This document shows positions 8,167-17,900 of a DNA stretch of 52,120 nt, piece after piece. The first letter of the stretch is position 1. Every line of letters starts with the position of its first letter. A program made the position numbers and the translations under genes. A model generated the notes under the pieces. The model was given only the letters and a program-made list of their open reading frames with translations. It did no database searches and was not told where the DNA came from. The DNA lies in contig BDTW01000016.1 in assembly GCA_002897735.1 (NCBI GenBank), forward strand, positions 1 through 52,120, given 5' to 3'. This stretch comes from a bacterium BMS3Bbin13 (GTDB taxonomy: Bacteria; Pseudomonadota; Gammaproteobacteria; 21-64-14).

Positions 8167-8891
8167 CCGCCGCCCCCGTGCCGGACCCCCGCCGCGACGC
8201 GTGCGACTGTGCCGTTCAGGTGTTCGCCAAGGCGCCGGTCGCCGGCACCGTCAAGACCCGGCTGATCCCGGTCCTCGGCGCGCGCGGCGCGGCGCGGTTG
8301 CAGGCGCGCCTGACGCGGTTCACCTTGGAGCGGGTCGTCGCCGCGACATCGGGCCCTATCGAGCTGTGGTGCGCACCGGATGCGCATCACCCGTTCTTCG
8401 CGCGCTGTCGGCGCGAGTACCCGCTGACGCTGCGCACCCAACCGAACGGCGATCTCGGGGTGCGCATGCACCACGCGCTGGCGTGCGCCCTGCGCGCGGG
8501 GGCCGGGCGAACCCTGCTGGTCGGGACCGACTGCCCCGCGCGCGGGCCGGGTGACCTGTACGCGGCGTGCGCCGCCCTGCGCGCGGGCGCGCAGGTGGTC
8601 CTCGGTCCGGTATACGACGGCGGTTACACACTGATCGGAGTCCGGCAGGACGTACCGGAGGTGTTCGCGGGGATCCCATGGGGAACGGAGGAGGTGCTCG
8701 CATGCACGCGCCGCCGCCTTGCCGAAAGGGGCTTGCGCGCCGTCGAACTCCCGCTCACCTGGGACGTGGACCGAGCGGCGGATCTGGAACGCCTCGCCAC
8801 GCAACCGCAACTGTGCGGCCTGCTGGAGGGACTCGGCGGCCGCGCGCCGCACCCCGAGGCACCACGCGGGCAAACACGCCGCAAGCCGTGA
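8163..8891 (+). CDS. Arsenosugar-type glycosyltransferase/nucleotidyltransferase-like protein, TIGR04282 family
   Basis: This protein of about 242 residues shows VQVFAKAPVAGTVKTRLIP near its start, then LLVGTDCPARGPGDL and VLGPVYDGGYTLIGV. These are the hallmarks of the DUF2064/TIGR04282 family, a GT-A-like fold related to CofC nucleotidyltransferases. The start chosen is the TTG at 8163, which overlaps the previous stop as TTGA; a GTG at 8178 is equally possible. It closes the four-gene arsenosugar operon. A basic tail (HAGKHAA-type residues in another frame should be ignored) ends at the stop at 8891. The sugar donor is unknown. Confidence 0.85.
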   Translation: MTAAPVPDPRRDACDCAVQVFAKAPVAGTVKTRLIPVLGARGAARLQARLTRFTLERVVAATSGPIELWCAPDAHHPFFARCRREYPLTLRTQPNGDLGVRMHHALACALRAGAGRTLLVGTDCPARGPGDLYAACAALRAGAQVVLGPVYDGGYTLIGVRQDVPEVFAGIPWGTEEVLACTRRRLAERGLRAVELPLTWDVDRAADLERLATQPQLCGLLEGLGGRAPHPEAPRGQTRRKP

Positions 8892-8969
8892 GTGCGGCCT
8901 CGCGGCACGGGCACGACGGCGCTCCGCTTCCAGACCGCTACCCGGTCGAATACCAAGCAGAGCGGGGAT

Positions 8970-9428
8970 TCAGGCCGCCGAACGCCGGCCCAGATCGCGG
9001 GCGCGCCGCAACCGCGCCCGCGCGATTCGTTCGCGGACCTCGGGTTGCTCCAGGAAATCGGCGAGTGTGATTGCGTCGAGGAAGTCGTAGATCCGTTGAC
9101 TGAGCACGGTCCACAGCTCCCGGGTGGCGGGCTGCTCGTCCGCGCCCGGCGTCGCGGTCCGCGCGGCGCCCGGCCCGTCCACGGCGGCGACGATCCGCGC
9201 CATGCTGATTTCCTGCGGCGGTCGTGCGAGCCGATAACCGCCGCCCGGCCCGCGTACGCCCTCCACCAGACCCCGGCGCCGCAAGTGCGCGAACAACTGC
9301 TCCAGGTAGGACAAGGAGATGCCCTGAGACTGGGAGATGTCCGCCAATGCGACGGGCCCGTGGCGTGCGTTGAGGGCCAGATCGAGCATCGCGGTCACGG
9401 CGTGCTGCCCTTTCGTGGATAGTCTCAT
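8970..9428 (-). CDS. Rrf2/IscR-family repressor lacking the cluster cysteines
   Basis: The start is the ATG at 9428 (MRLSTKGQHAVTAMLDLALN), the classic Rrf2 opening. The winged helix follows with ISLSYLEQLFAHLRRRGLVE and the wing GVRGPGGGYRLARP. In IscR three cysteines around residues 92-104 ligate a [2Fe-2S] cluster. Here the equivalent stretch (AARTATPGADEQPATRELW) contains no cysteine, and the protein seems to have none elsewhere. It must therefore act cluster-free or sense something else. It is a lone gene, convergent with the arsenosugar operon and divergent from the solenoid-protein gene. A dyad over its own promoter suggests autoregulation. Confidence 0.88.
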   Translation of the reverse strand: MRLSTKGQHAVTAMLDLALNARHGPVALADISQSQGISLSYLEQLFAHLRRRGLVEGVRGPGGGYRLARPPQEISMARIVAAVDGPGAARTATPGADEQPATRELWTVLSQRIYDFLDAITLADFLEQPEVRERIARARLRRARDLGRRSAA

Positions 9429-9495
9429 CGCTTGCGCCTTCTCGTTTCGGATGCAGCGGCGAAAAGCCGCTGTTCCCACGTTTGCATTCCGTAGG

Positions 9496-9525
9496 AGCGT
9501 ATCATTTGTTGAGTAATTAGGTCAA
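9496..9525 (-). promoter_or_regulatory. Promoter of the Rrf2-like gene with overlapping dyad
   Basis: Reading on the minus strand, TTGACC (9525-9520) and TACGCT (9501-9496) are separated by 18 bases, a good housekeeping promoter. The dyad TTGA-N9-TCAA (9509-9525) covers the -35 and the start of the spacer. This position is typical of an autorepressor site for Rrf2 proteins. The rest of the 9429-9827 gap shows no gene. Confidence 0.5.
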
Positions 9526-9827
9526 GTTTAGAGTCTCTGATATGGGAATCCGAAAACTCCTCGTTTTCAGGGCCGTGAGGTTCAATATGGCGTATTGGCG
9601 ATATCGCGCGGGGTCGAACGGAGGACTCTTTTACCGCGGATAAATTACCCTGATGCCCGCATGCGGGACGGGACGGAATCCACGCCCCCGGTATGGTAAA
9701 CTCCAGCCGGTCGCGGCGGCACCCGATACGGGCGGCGCGGCACATATCGGGGTCACGGCGGATCAGTATCGACGTATCCGGACGGTGGCGGTCGACGGGA
9801 CAAATATCGGATACAGCGGAGCGAGGA

Positions 9828-12161
9828 ATGGCAAGCAAAGAATCCCTGGAGGCACGGGCCGCACAGTGCAACGGCGTGGACGACCTCGTGGCGTTGGCGC
9901 GCGAGGCCCTCGCGGACCCGGCGGATCCCGACTATGCGCGGGAACTGCTCAATCAGGCGGAGATGCAGTGCCAGTTCCCGGCCGACTACGCGAAGGTGGC
10001 CGAAGTGCACGCCGGCCCGCTCGACGAGCGCGACTACGCGCGCGACCTCTACCAGCAGGCCGAGGATGCCTGCTTCGAGGGCAAGGAATTCGCGCTGCTC
10101 GGCCACAGCATCGCAACGCACCTCGGCGATCGCGACAAGGGGCGCGAGCTGCTCACCAAGGCGGCCGAGGAGTCCAAGGAACTCGCCGAATTCCTGACCC
10201 TGGCCCGCTATGCCAAGGAAGACCTGGAAGACGACGCGCTGGCCAAGGAACTGCTGGGCAAGGTCGAGGGCGCCTGCAAGGGTCTCGAGGACTTCCGCAC
10301 TCTCGCGGAGACCGTGCTTCGCGAACAGAACGACCCGGAAACCGCGCGCGAACTTTACAAGAAGGCGGCGCGCTTCTGCGCCGACGTTCCGGTCACCGTG
10401 GCCTACGCCCAAGGTATCGTGGAACTGTTCGACGACCGCGACTGGGCGCGCAAGATTCTCGACGATGCGCAGAGCGAGTGCCAGTTCACCAAGGAGTTCG
10501 TGGAACTGGCGTCCGGCTACCAACGACTGTTCGGCGATACCGACAAGGTCAAGGAGCTGCTCGAACAGGCCCGGGAATTCGCCATGACCGGCGAAGAGAA
10601 CATGGACCTCGCGCGCGGATTCTGGACGCTGCTGCAGGACAAGGAAGCCGCATCCGCGGCCTATGAGAAGGCGCTCGCCGAGATTGCGACCGGCTCCGAA
10701 TTGCTCGAACTCGCCAAGACCGTGGCCGTAGAACTCGGCGACAAGGCCCTTGCCTCCAAGGTCTACGAGAAGGCCGAAGGCAAGCTGACGGGCACCGCGG
10801 ATCTGCTCAAGCTCGCCCGTTCGGTATGCGAAGACCTCGGGGACCGGGCGCTGGCCGCGCAGATCCACACCCGCCTGGAGGAACGCCTGGTCTCTTCCGC
10901 GGACCTCAGCGCCCTGGCCGGCGAGGTGATCGCCACACTGGATGACAAGACCCGTGCCGCGGCGATCTACGAGAAGGCCTTGAAGCAGGTCGGCGACTTC
11001 CAGGGCTACATGAAGCTGCTCGACCAGGTATGCGAACGACTGGACGACGAGGCGCTCGCGCGCCGGATCCTGGAGCGGGCCGAACAAGGCGCCGCATCCA
11101 GCACCGACCTGCTGGAACTCGCCGCGCGGGCGCAGGATCTGCTCCGGGAAGAGGCGTTCACGCGGCGCCTGGTGGAGACCGCCGAAGAGAAGGTCACCAC
11201 GCTTCAGGAATTGCGCGCCGTCGCCGAGGCGGTAAAGAAATACTTCAACGACGACGCGGCGTGGGCCACGCGCGTGGCCGAGAAGCTCGAGAAGCGCGAG
11301 GCCAACCAGTCCGTCTACGAGGCGTTCCAGAAACGCGAGGCGGGGGCGGACACGCTGAAGAAGTACCTGATCCTGGCCCACGAGGTGATGGAACGCCTGG
11401 AGGATCCCTACTATGCACGCAAACTCCTCGCAGCGGCCGAGGCCCTGCTGGCCGGGCGGCCCTTCGTCTTCAACCGCTATCACGACCTGATCCTCGCCGT
11501 CGACCGCCACCTGCACGATCACGACTGGACCCGCCGGTTGCTGGACGCGAGCGCCGATCGCTGCACCACCTTCTCCTGCCTGCACGAAGTGGGACATTGC
11601 GCGGCCCGCGAGCTGTCCGACGGCGCGGGCGGGCGCGAACTGGCGCAGCGCTACTACCAGGCCTGTGAAGGGAAGATCGACGACGACGGCGCCAAGTCAC
11701 CCTACGATTACAGCAAGCTCGCGAGCATCGTCCTCGAGGATCTGGCGGACCGCGATTGGGCCGGCGGGCTGCTGGAGAAGGCCGAGGGAGTCGCGCGGAA
11801 TCACTTCGCGCTTTCCCATCTGGGGCTGCTCGCGGCGCGCATGGGCGATGCCGGACTCGCCCAGCGCCTCTATGGGGCGGCCGCCGCCGCCTGCGACACC
11901 GCGGTCGCCTTCGTGCAACTCGCCACGCGCCTGCTCGCGCACGGCGTCCCGGAGGATATCGTGCACTCGATCTACGAGGTCGGCGGCCACCGGCTGCAGG
12001 ACCCGGTCGAGCACCTGCATTGGGTGGAGGGGATCCTCGAGGTGTTCCGCGACGACGACTGGGCGCGCACGGAATATGACGCCATCGCCGGGCGGTTCAC
12101 CACGTCCAATCAGACCTTGTACCGGGCGAGCCGCAAGTACCGTCTTGAACGCACCCTGTAA
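9828..12161 (+). CDS. Large helical solenoid protein built of 34-residue repeats
   Basis: The 777-residue protein starts at the ATG at 9828 after GCGAGG. From residue 34 the same unit recurs every 34 residues without a gap for about 13 copies (starts 34, 68, 102, 136, 170, 204 and so on). Each copy has the form xDxARxLLxxAExxxxxxxDFxxLAxxxxxxLxD. After about residue 475 the period loosens, but the [RD]DWARxLL signature returns (HDWTRRLLD, DRDWAGGLLEKAE, DDDWARTEYD). The 34-residue period equals that of TPRs, but the consensus positions differ. It is acidic, has no signal peptide or membrane segment, and is probably a cytoplasmic scaffold. No function can be assigned. It is a single gene with no clear operon partner. 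Confidence 0.85.
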   Translation: MASKESLEARAAQCNGVDDLVALAREALADPADPDYARELLNQAEMQCQFPADYAKVAEVHAGPLDERDYARDLYQQAEDACFEGKEFALLGHSIATHLGDRDKGRELLTKAAEESKELAEFLTLARYAKEDLEDDALAKELLGKVEGACKGLEDFRTLAETVLREQNDPETARELYKKAARFCADVPVTVAYAQGIVELFDDRDWARKILDDAQSECQFTKEFVELASGYQRLFGDTDKVKELLEQAREFAMTGEENMDLARGFWTLLQDKEAASAAYEKALAEIATGSELLELAKTVAVELGDKALASKVYEKAEGKLTGTADLLKLARSVCEDLGDRALAAQIHTRLEERLVSSADLSALAGEVIATLDDKTRAAAIYEKALKQVGDFQGYMKLLDQVCERLDDEALARRILERAEQGAASSTDLLELAARAQDLLREEAFTRRLVETAEEKVTTLQELRAVAEAVKKYFNDDAAWATRVAEKLEKREANQSVYEAFQKREAGADTLKKYLILAHEVMERLEDPYYARKLLAAAEALLAGRPFVFNRYHDLILAVDRHLHDHDWTRRLLDASADRCTTFSCLHEVGHCAARELSDGAGGRELAQRYYQACEGKIDDDGAKSPYDYSKLASIVLEDLADRDWAGGLLEKAEGVARNHFALSHLGLLAARMGDAGLAQRLYGAAAAACDTAVAFVQLATRLLAHGVPEDIVHSIYEVGGHRLQDPVEHLHWVEGILEVFRDDDWARTEYDAIAGRFTTSNQTLYRASRKYRLERTL

Positions 12162-12162
12162 G

Positions 12163-12184
12163 GGACCGACGACCGGTTCGGTCC
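12163..12184. terminator. Stem-loop between convergent genes
   Basis: GGACCGA (12163-12169) and TCGGTCC (12178-12184) form a 7-bp stem with an 8-base loop, directly after the solenoid-protein stop and 15 bases before the stop of the convergent DUF1249 gene. There is no T-run, so it is at best a weak bidirectional terminator. Confidence 0.4.
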
Positions 12185-12199
12185 GGTGTCGTTGCGGAT

Positions 12200-12691
12200 T
12201 CAGGCGTCGGACAGGATACGGGCGGGTGCCGCCGTGTGGACCGACGGGCGGAAACGATGACCCTGACACAAACAGTAGTTCAGCCACTTCTCCAGGAACA
12301 GGTTGGCCTGCCAGCGATGCATCAGGCCCGACCGGGCACCGGAGCGCGGCGCCCGACCGTCCCGGCAGGACAGCACCTCGACGAGTCGGGCGTCGTGGTA
12401 GACGCGCAGCCGTGCGTCGGGATCGGCCACCGGATCCCCGCCGTTCCGGTGCCGGAAATAATAGGTCAGCAGCAAAATCGTAGTATAGCGGGTACGTTCC
12501 AGCACCGTGAGGTGCAGATCCGGCGATCCATCGACTTGCGGGGCGACTTGCGGAGCCCCGCTCGCGGGGATGATATGCAAGTGGGGAACGAGCGCCAACA
12601 GTCGCGCGTAGTTGGTTTCGTACAGGGCCATCAACCCCGCGAAGGTGCGTCGCGGATAACCGCCCGCGAGGTATTGCCAGTGCTGTTCCAT
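12200..12691 (-). CDS. DUF1249 (YqiB-like) protein
   Basis: The 163-residue protein matches the DUF1249 family by the block TVLERTRYTTILLLTYYF, the strand LRVYHDARLVEVLSC, and the end LFLEKWLNYCLCQGHRF. Compared with E. coli YqiB it has a longer N-terminus (HWQYLAGGYPRRTFAGLMAL) and a proline-rich insert. The family is widespread in Gammaproteobacteria, often near the cyclic-nucleotide phosphodiesterase CpdA, but its function is unknown. Here it sits convergent with the solenoid gene and divergent from pgm. It appears cytoplasmic. Confidence 0.85.
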   Translation of the reverse strand: MEQHWQYLAGGYPRRTFAGLMALYETNYARLLALVPHLHIIPASGAPQVAPQVDGSPDLHLTVLERTRYTTILLLTYYFRHRNGGDPVADPDARLRVYHDARLVEVLSCRDGRAPRSGARSGLMHRWQANLFLEKWLNYCLCQGHRFRPSVHTAAPARILSDA

Positions 12692-12693
12692 GA

Positions 12694-14445
<1,752 letters not shown>

Positions 14446-14459
14446 CATTGACTTCCTCC

Positions 14460-14475
14460 CCGGCCTGAAGGCCGG
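14460..14475 (+). repeat. Hairpin resembling an IS200/IS605 end
   Basis: CCGGCC-TGAA-GGCCGG forms a perfect 6-bp stem, preceded by TTGACTTCCTCC. TTGACTTCCTCC-stem-TGAA-stem is a common form of the terminal sequence of IS200/IS605-family elements. It lies between the pgm stop and the duplicated gpmA segment. No transposase remains. It could alternatively serve as the pgm terminator. Confidence 0.4.
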
Positions 14476-14479
14476 AGAT

Positions 14480-14664
14480 GACTGGTGACACCGCTCCGCG
14501 GTGTCACCCATCCGCGGGCAGGGCTAACCGTGCGCCGGGGCGTGCCCCTCGGGCTGGCTGCCGGGCACCAGGTAGTAATGGGCGACCGGGTGCAGGTCGG
14601 CGTCGAACTCGTAGACCAGAGGTACACCGGTCGGAATCTCGACGCCGGCGATCTCCTCATCCGG
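14480..14664 (-). repeat. Duplicated 3' end of gpmA (copy 1, outside the gene)
   Basis: This 185-base segment repeats 14685-14869 with about three mismatches (for example CACCAGGTAG against TACCAGATAG). It contains the last 47 codons of gpmA, including the stop, plus 44 bases of downstream sequence with the hairpin GGTGACACCGC-TCC-GCGGTGTCACC (14484-14508). It has no start of its own and is a non-coding scar. The two copies are offset by 205 bases and separated by a 20-base unique stretch (14665-14684). Confidence 0.9.
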
Positions 14665-14684
14665 GACGGCTGCCGACACCGCCC

Positions 14685-14869
14685 GACTGGTGACACCGCT
14701 CCGCGGTGTCACCCATCCGCGGGCAGGGCTAACCGTGCGCCGGGGCGCGCCCCTCGGGCTGGCTGCCGGGTACCAGATAGTAATGGGCGACCGGGTGCAG
14801 GTCGGCGTCGAACTCGTAGACCAGAGGTACACCGGTCGGAATCTCGACGCCGGCGATCTCCTCATCCGG
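14685..14869 (-). repeat. Duplicated 3' end of gpmA (copy 2, inside the gene)
   Basis: This is the copy within the functional gpmA, including its downstream hairpin at 14689-14713, which may terminate or protect the mRNA. High identity with copy 1 implies a recent event. Confidence 0.85.
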
Positions 14870-15460
14870 AATGTCGTTGAGGTGCTTGACGAGCGCCCGC
14901 AGGGAATTGCCGTGCGCGGAGATCAGCACGTTGCGCCCGGAACGCAGCACCGGGGCGATGGTCTCTTCCCAGTAGGGCAGCAGGCGATCGAGGGTATCCT
15001 TGAGTGATTCCGTAGCGGGGAGCAAGGCCGGGTCGACGTCCGCGTAGCGGCGGTCGAAGCGTGGGTGACGCGGGTCGGACGGCTCCAACGCCGGCGGGCG
15101 GCTCGCGTAACCACGGCGCAGATCGTGCACCGCCTCGGCACCCAGCTTGCGCGCCATCTCCTGCTTGTCCAGTCCCTGCAACGCCCCGTAGTGGCGTTCG
15201 TTCAGCCGCCATGTCAGGTGTGTCGGCACCCACATGAGATCCATGGCGTCCTGGACGATCCACAGGGTGCGGATGGCGCGCTTGAGCACCGACGTGAAGG
15301 CGACCTCGAACCGATGCCCATAGACCCGCAACAGCCGCCCCGCCTCACGTGCCTCGGCGATCCCTTTCTCGGTCAGGTCCACGTCGGTCCACCCGGTGAA
15401 GCGGGCCTCGAGGTTCCACTGGCTCTGGCCGTGGCGCAGCAGTATCAGCTTGATCGACAA
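14729..15460 (-). CDS. gpmA: 2,3-bisphosphoglycerate-dependent phosphoglycerate mutase
   Basis: The 243-residue enzyme interconverts 3- and 2-phosphoglycerate. The start is a TTG at 15460, preceded by GAGGAGGAGCT, giving (M)[15 protein letters not shown] with the catalytic His10 in RHG. Further family motifs are [25 protein letters not shown] and the second catalytic histidine in [14 protein letters not shown]. The length fits the family (about 250). The reading frame is open further upstream, but that sequence is arginine-rich and not conserved. It is cytoplasmic and converges with pgm. Enolase, the next glycolytic step, lies at 31839-33134. Confidence 0.95.
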   Translation of the reverse strand: MSIKLILLRHGQSQWNLEARFTGWTDVDLTEKGIAEAREAGRLLRVYGHRFEVAFTSVLKRAIRTLWIVQDAMDLMWVPTHLTWRLNERHYGALQGLDKQEMARKLGAEAVHDLRRGYASRPPALEPSDPRHPRFDRRYADVDPALLPATESLKDTLDRLLPYWEETIAPVLRSGRNVLISAHGNSLRALVKHLNDIPDEEIAGVEIPTGVPLVYEFDADLHPVAHYYLVPGSQPEGRAPAHG

Positions 15461-15676
15461 AGCTCCTCCTCTACGATATCGGTGATGAATCCTTGCGCGC
15501 GGACTCCGCCCCGCCCCGGCGCGCGCGGCGGGAGTATATCGAATCCCGGCGCCGACAGCGCCCTCAATCCATAATTGACCCCGCAGTGCACCTTGCGTTC
15601 CCCCGACGACGCCGTAGCGCCGCCGGTACGCCCCGCACGCGGACGGGGCCGCCGGAGGGCGCATCGCGCCGGGATC

Positions 15677-16132
15677 TCAGCCGTCCCCGGCCTCTTCGGG
15701 GATCCGCACCGCCAAAACGTCGCAGGGCGCATGGTGCAACACGCCGTTGGCGGTGGCGCCGAGCAGTAGCGACAGGCCGTGACGGCCGTGCGTCCCGACG
15801 ACGATCAGGTCGACCTCGTGCTCCCGCGCGAAGCGCACGATCTCGCGTTTCGGCGAACCGGCCTCCACGTGCGTCTGCGTGCCCTCGACTCCCACCCAGG
15901 CCAGGCGTTTCTCCAATTCGGCCCGGGCCCGGTCCATGAGTTGGTTCTCGATATCCACCCCCATCGGCACTACCGGGTCGTAGGCCAGATCCAGGGGTGG
16001 CACGTACTCCACCACGTGCAACAACGACAGCCGCGCGCCGTATTGGCGGGCCAACGCCGCGGCGCGGCCGGTCACGGGGTCCTCGCCCGGGGCTAGATCC
16101 ACCGCCGCCAGGATGTGCCGGTAGTTCTCCAT
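15677..16132 (-). CDS. Universal stress protein (UspA family)
   Basis: This 151-residue single-domain protein begins MENYRHILAAVDLAPGED and ends with the ligand-binding strand-loop VDLIVVGTHGRHGLSLLLG followed by VLHHAPCDVLAVR. These are the usual UspA landmarks for a dimeric cytoplasmic fold that can bind ATP. The acidic Asp in AAVDLA is present. The start is chosen at the ATG after GGGGGAGGAATGCGCG. It sits between gpmA and a lipoprotein gene on the same strand with its own spacing. The inducing stress is not evident. Confidence 0.92.
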   Translation of the reverse strand: MENYRHILAAVDLAPGEDPVTGRAAALARQYGARLSLLHVVEYVPPLDLAYDPVVPMGVDIENQLMDRARAELEKRLAWVGVEGTQTHVEAGSPKREIVRFAREHEVDLIVVGTHGRHGLSLLLGATANGVLHHAPCDVLAVRIPEEAGDG

Positions 16133-16230
16133 CGCGCATTCCTCCCCCTGCCGGACACAATGATCGCGCCGGCGGATTGCCGGACTCGTGTCACTCCAGA
16201 ATAAAGGATACAGGATTCCGGGGCCGGCAC

Positions 16231-16302
16231 GCGCCTCGCCCTTTCCGGGAGGGCGCCGTCCGGAGTGTCGCCGTGCTCCGTATGCGAAACGGGACATCCA
16301 AG
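16231..16302 (-). repeat. Dispersed intergenic repeat, copy A
   Basis: On the minus strand this reads CTTGGATGTCCCGTTTCGCA, continuing TACGGAGCACGGCGACAC and into a GC-rich stem. Nearly the same 38 bases, followed by a similar GGC/GCCC/CCCGGA segment, occur on the plus strand at 31706-31775. Both copies lie in gaps just upstream of, or between, minus-strand genes. Confidence 0.65.
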
Positions 16303-16349
16303 TCGCCGTTTCGCCTTCGCGGCTTCGCCACTACGCCGGAACGCGCGGG

Positions 16350-16565
16350 TCAGCGACTCTCGCGCCCGATCGCGCGGCGCTCGCGCCGATCCGCCGCATC
16401 CAGGGTCTGCTGGACTCCGCGCGCCCGACCGAGGTCACGGATCGGCTGCTGGAACAGGGTGTGGGTCGCGGGGGCCTGCGGCGGCGGCTCCGGCTCCGAC
16501 TTCGAGCACCCGACCGCCATGGTCAGGAGCACCAAGAGCATCGCGAGCCCGATCGTACGTTGCAT
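16350..16565 (-). CDS. Small lipoprotein (71 aa)
   Basis: The frame MQRTIGLAMLLVLLTMAVGC has a short signal peptide ending in a lipobox (AVGC, Cys20), so the mature protein should be lipid-anchored. The rest is a proline-rich spacer (SEPEPPPQ) and a charged helix (LGRARGVQQTLDAADRRERR). Small lipoproteins with this ARGVxQTLDxA helix occur in many gammaproteobacteria without known function. It follows the metallophosphoesterase gene by 47 bases on the same strand and is probably cotranscribed. Confidence 0.75.
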   Translation of the reverse strand: MQRTIGLAMLLVLLTMAVGCSKSEPEPPPQAPATHTLFQQPIRDLGRARGVQQTLDAADRRERRAIGRESR

Positions 16566-16612
16566 GACACCGCCCTCCCGCACCGGGACTCCGTGGGTCG
16601 CCGTCGGCGACC

Positions 16613-17830
16613 TCACGCGCCCGGGTCGTCGATCGGTGATCGGCCCGACGATGGACCTCCTTGAGCCCCCGCTCCACCGGGCGCGGTCTGCACGGCGCAG
16701 GGCGTACCGTGCGTCGTTGCGGCCGGCACCAACTCGATCACGGCGATCTCGGGCGGCGCCAGAAATCGAATCGGCGGCCCCCAGGACCCGGTCCCGGCGC
16801 TCAGGTAGAGCCGCGAACCCGCCCCCGGCTCGGAGAGCCCGTGGCGTACCGGATAGACGCGCCGCACCACCCACCCGAACGGGAAGATCTGGCCGCCGTG
16901 GGTATGACCCGAGAGTTGCAGGTCGAAGCGGCCCAGGCTCGCAGCGCTCACCATCGGGCGGTGTTTGAGGAGGAGCGTGCAGCGGCCCCCGGGCAGCGTG
17001 TCGAACACCCGCGCCTCGGCGTCGGCCCCGCCCGCGGCGGGGTCGTCGACCCCGGCCACCACGAGCGCGTCCCCGACCGCCCGCGCGGCGTTGCGCAGCA
17101 CCGTGAAGCCCGCCCGGCGCGTGAACGCCACGGCCCGATCGAGCCCCGCGTAGCACTCGTGGTTACCGATGACGGCGAACTTGCCGAGCCGCGCCGGCAC
17201 CGCCGCCAGCACGCGCGCCGCCGGGCCGACGCGGGCGATGTCCCCGTCGACCAGGTCGCCGGTCGAGACCAGGAGGTCGGGTCGCAACGCCGTGAGCCGC
17301 GCGGCGAGTCGACACACCGATCCGACGCCGGTCATCGCGCCGAGGTGCAGGTCCGAGATGTGCACCACCCGGACCGGTTCGTGGCCCGCGGGGAGGCCGG
17401 TGCAGGCCAGCGTCAACCGCCGCACCCGCACCCGGCGCGCCTCGACGGCCCCGTAGAGCGCCGAGGCGACAGCCAACGACGCGGCGGCCGAAAACAGGCC
17501 GCGTGCCGAGGGATCCGGCAGCGATACTATTCCCCAACGCCGCGCAAGATCCACGGCGAGCGCCGCGGCCTCGACCGCAAGGTGCCAGCCCACGAACAAG
17601 ATGAGCAGGCCCATCCAGAGGTAGCCGACCCGCGCCAGCGCACGGCCCGCAGTCGCGGCCCCGCGCCGGTCGAGGACGTGGGCCAGCACGGGGGCGAACG
17701 CCGAAAACACCAGGGCCGCGGCGAGTGCCGCGGAAGCCGGAACGGCGAGCGCGAATGCCGCCCGCGCCGCAAGGAAGGCGTAGGCGTGCATTGCGCAGTA
17801 GACCAGGAAGGCCGCAAAGAGGAAGGCCAT
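16613..17830 (-). CDS. Membrane-anchored metallophosphoesterase
   Basis: The 405-residue protein has four or so N-terminal membrane segments (residues 1-145) and then a calcineurin-like phosphoesterase domain. Metal-binding motifs are HISDLHLG (about 156-163), TGDLVDGD, GNHECYAG, and the C-terminal LSGHTHGGQIFP. This domain order is that of YkuE/YaeI-type phosphodiesterases, some of which cleave UDP-diacylglucosamine-like or other lipid-linked phosphoesters. The active site may face either side of the membrane. A proline/glycine-rich tail follows the domain. It is upstream of the small lipoprotein gene. Confidence 0.88.
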   Translation of the reverse strand: MAFLFAAFLVYCAMHAYAFLAARAAFALAVPASAALAAALVFSAFAPVLAHVLDRRGAATAGRALARVGYLWMGLLILFVGWHLAVEAAALAVDLARRWGIVSLPDPSARGLFSAAASLAVASALYGAVEARRVRVRRLTLACTGLPAGHEPVRVVHISDLHLGAMTGVGSVCRLAARLTALRPDLLVSTGDLVDGDIARVGPAARVLAAVPARLGKFAVIGNHECYAGLDRAVAFTRRAGFTVLRNAARAVGDALVVAGVDDPAAGGADAEARVFDTLPGGRCTLLLKHRPMVSAASLGRFDLQLSGHTHGGQIFPFGWVVRRVYPVRHGLSEPGAGSRLYLSAGTGSWGPPIRFLAPPEIAVIELVPAATTHGTPCAVQTAPGGAGAQGGPSSGRSPIDDPGA

Positions 17831-17900
17831 GGCGGCCCCGATTCTGCGCCGCCGCGCACGGCAAGTCGACGATCCGGGAACGCGGGCCGTCCGACCGGAA

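Noticed and set aside
14524-14865. Second gpmA or a small gene in the duplicated segment
   Set aside because: Only the 3' end is duplicated; the copy has no start and no catalytic histidine region.
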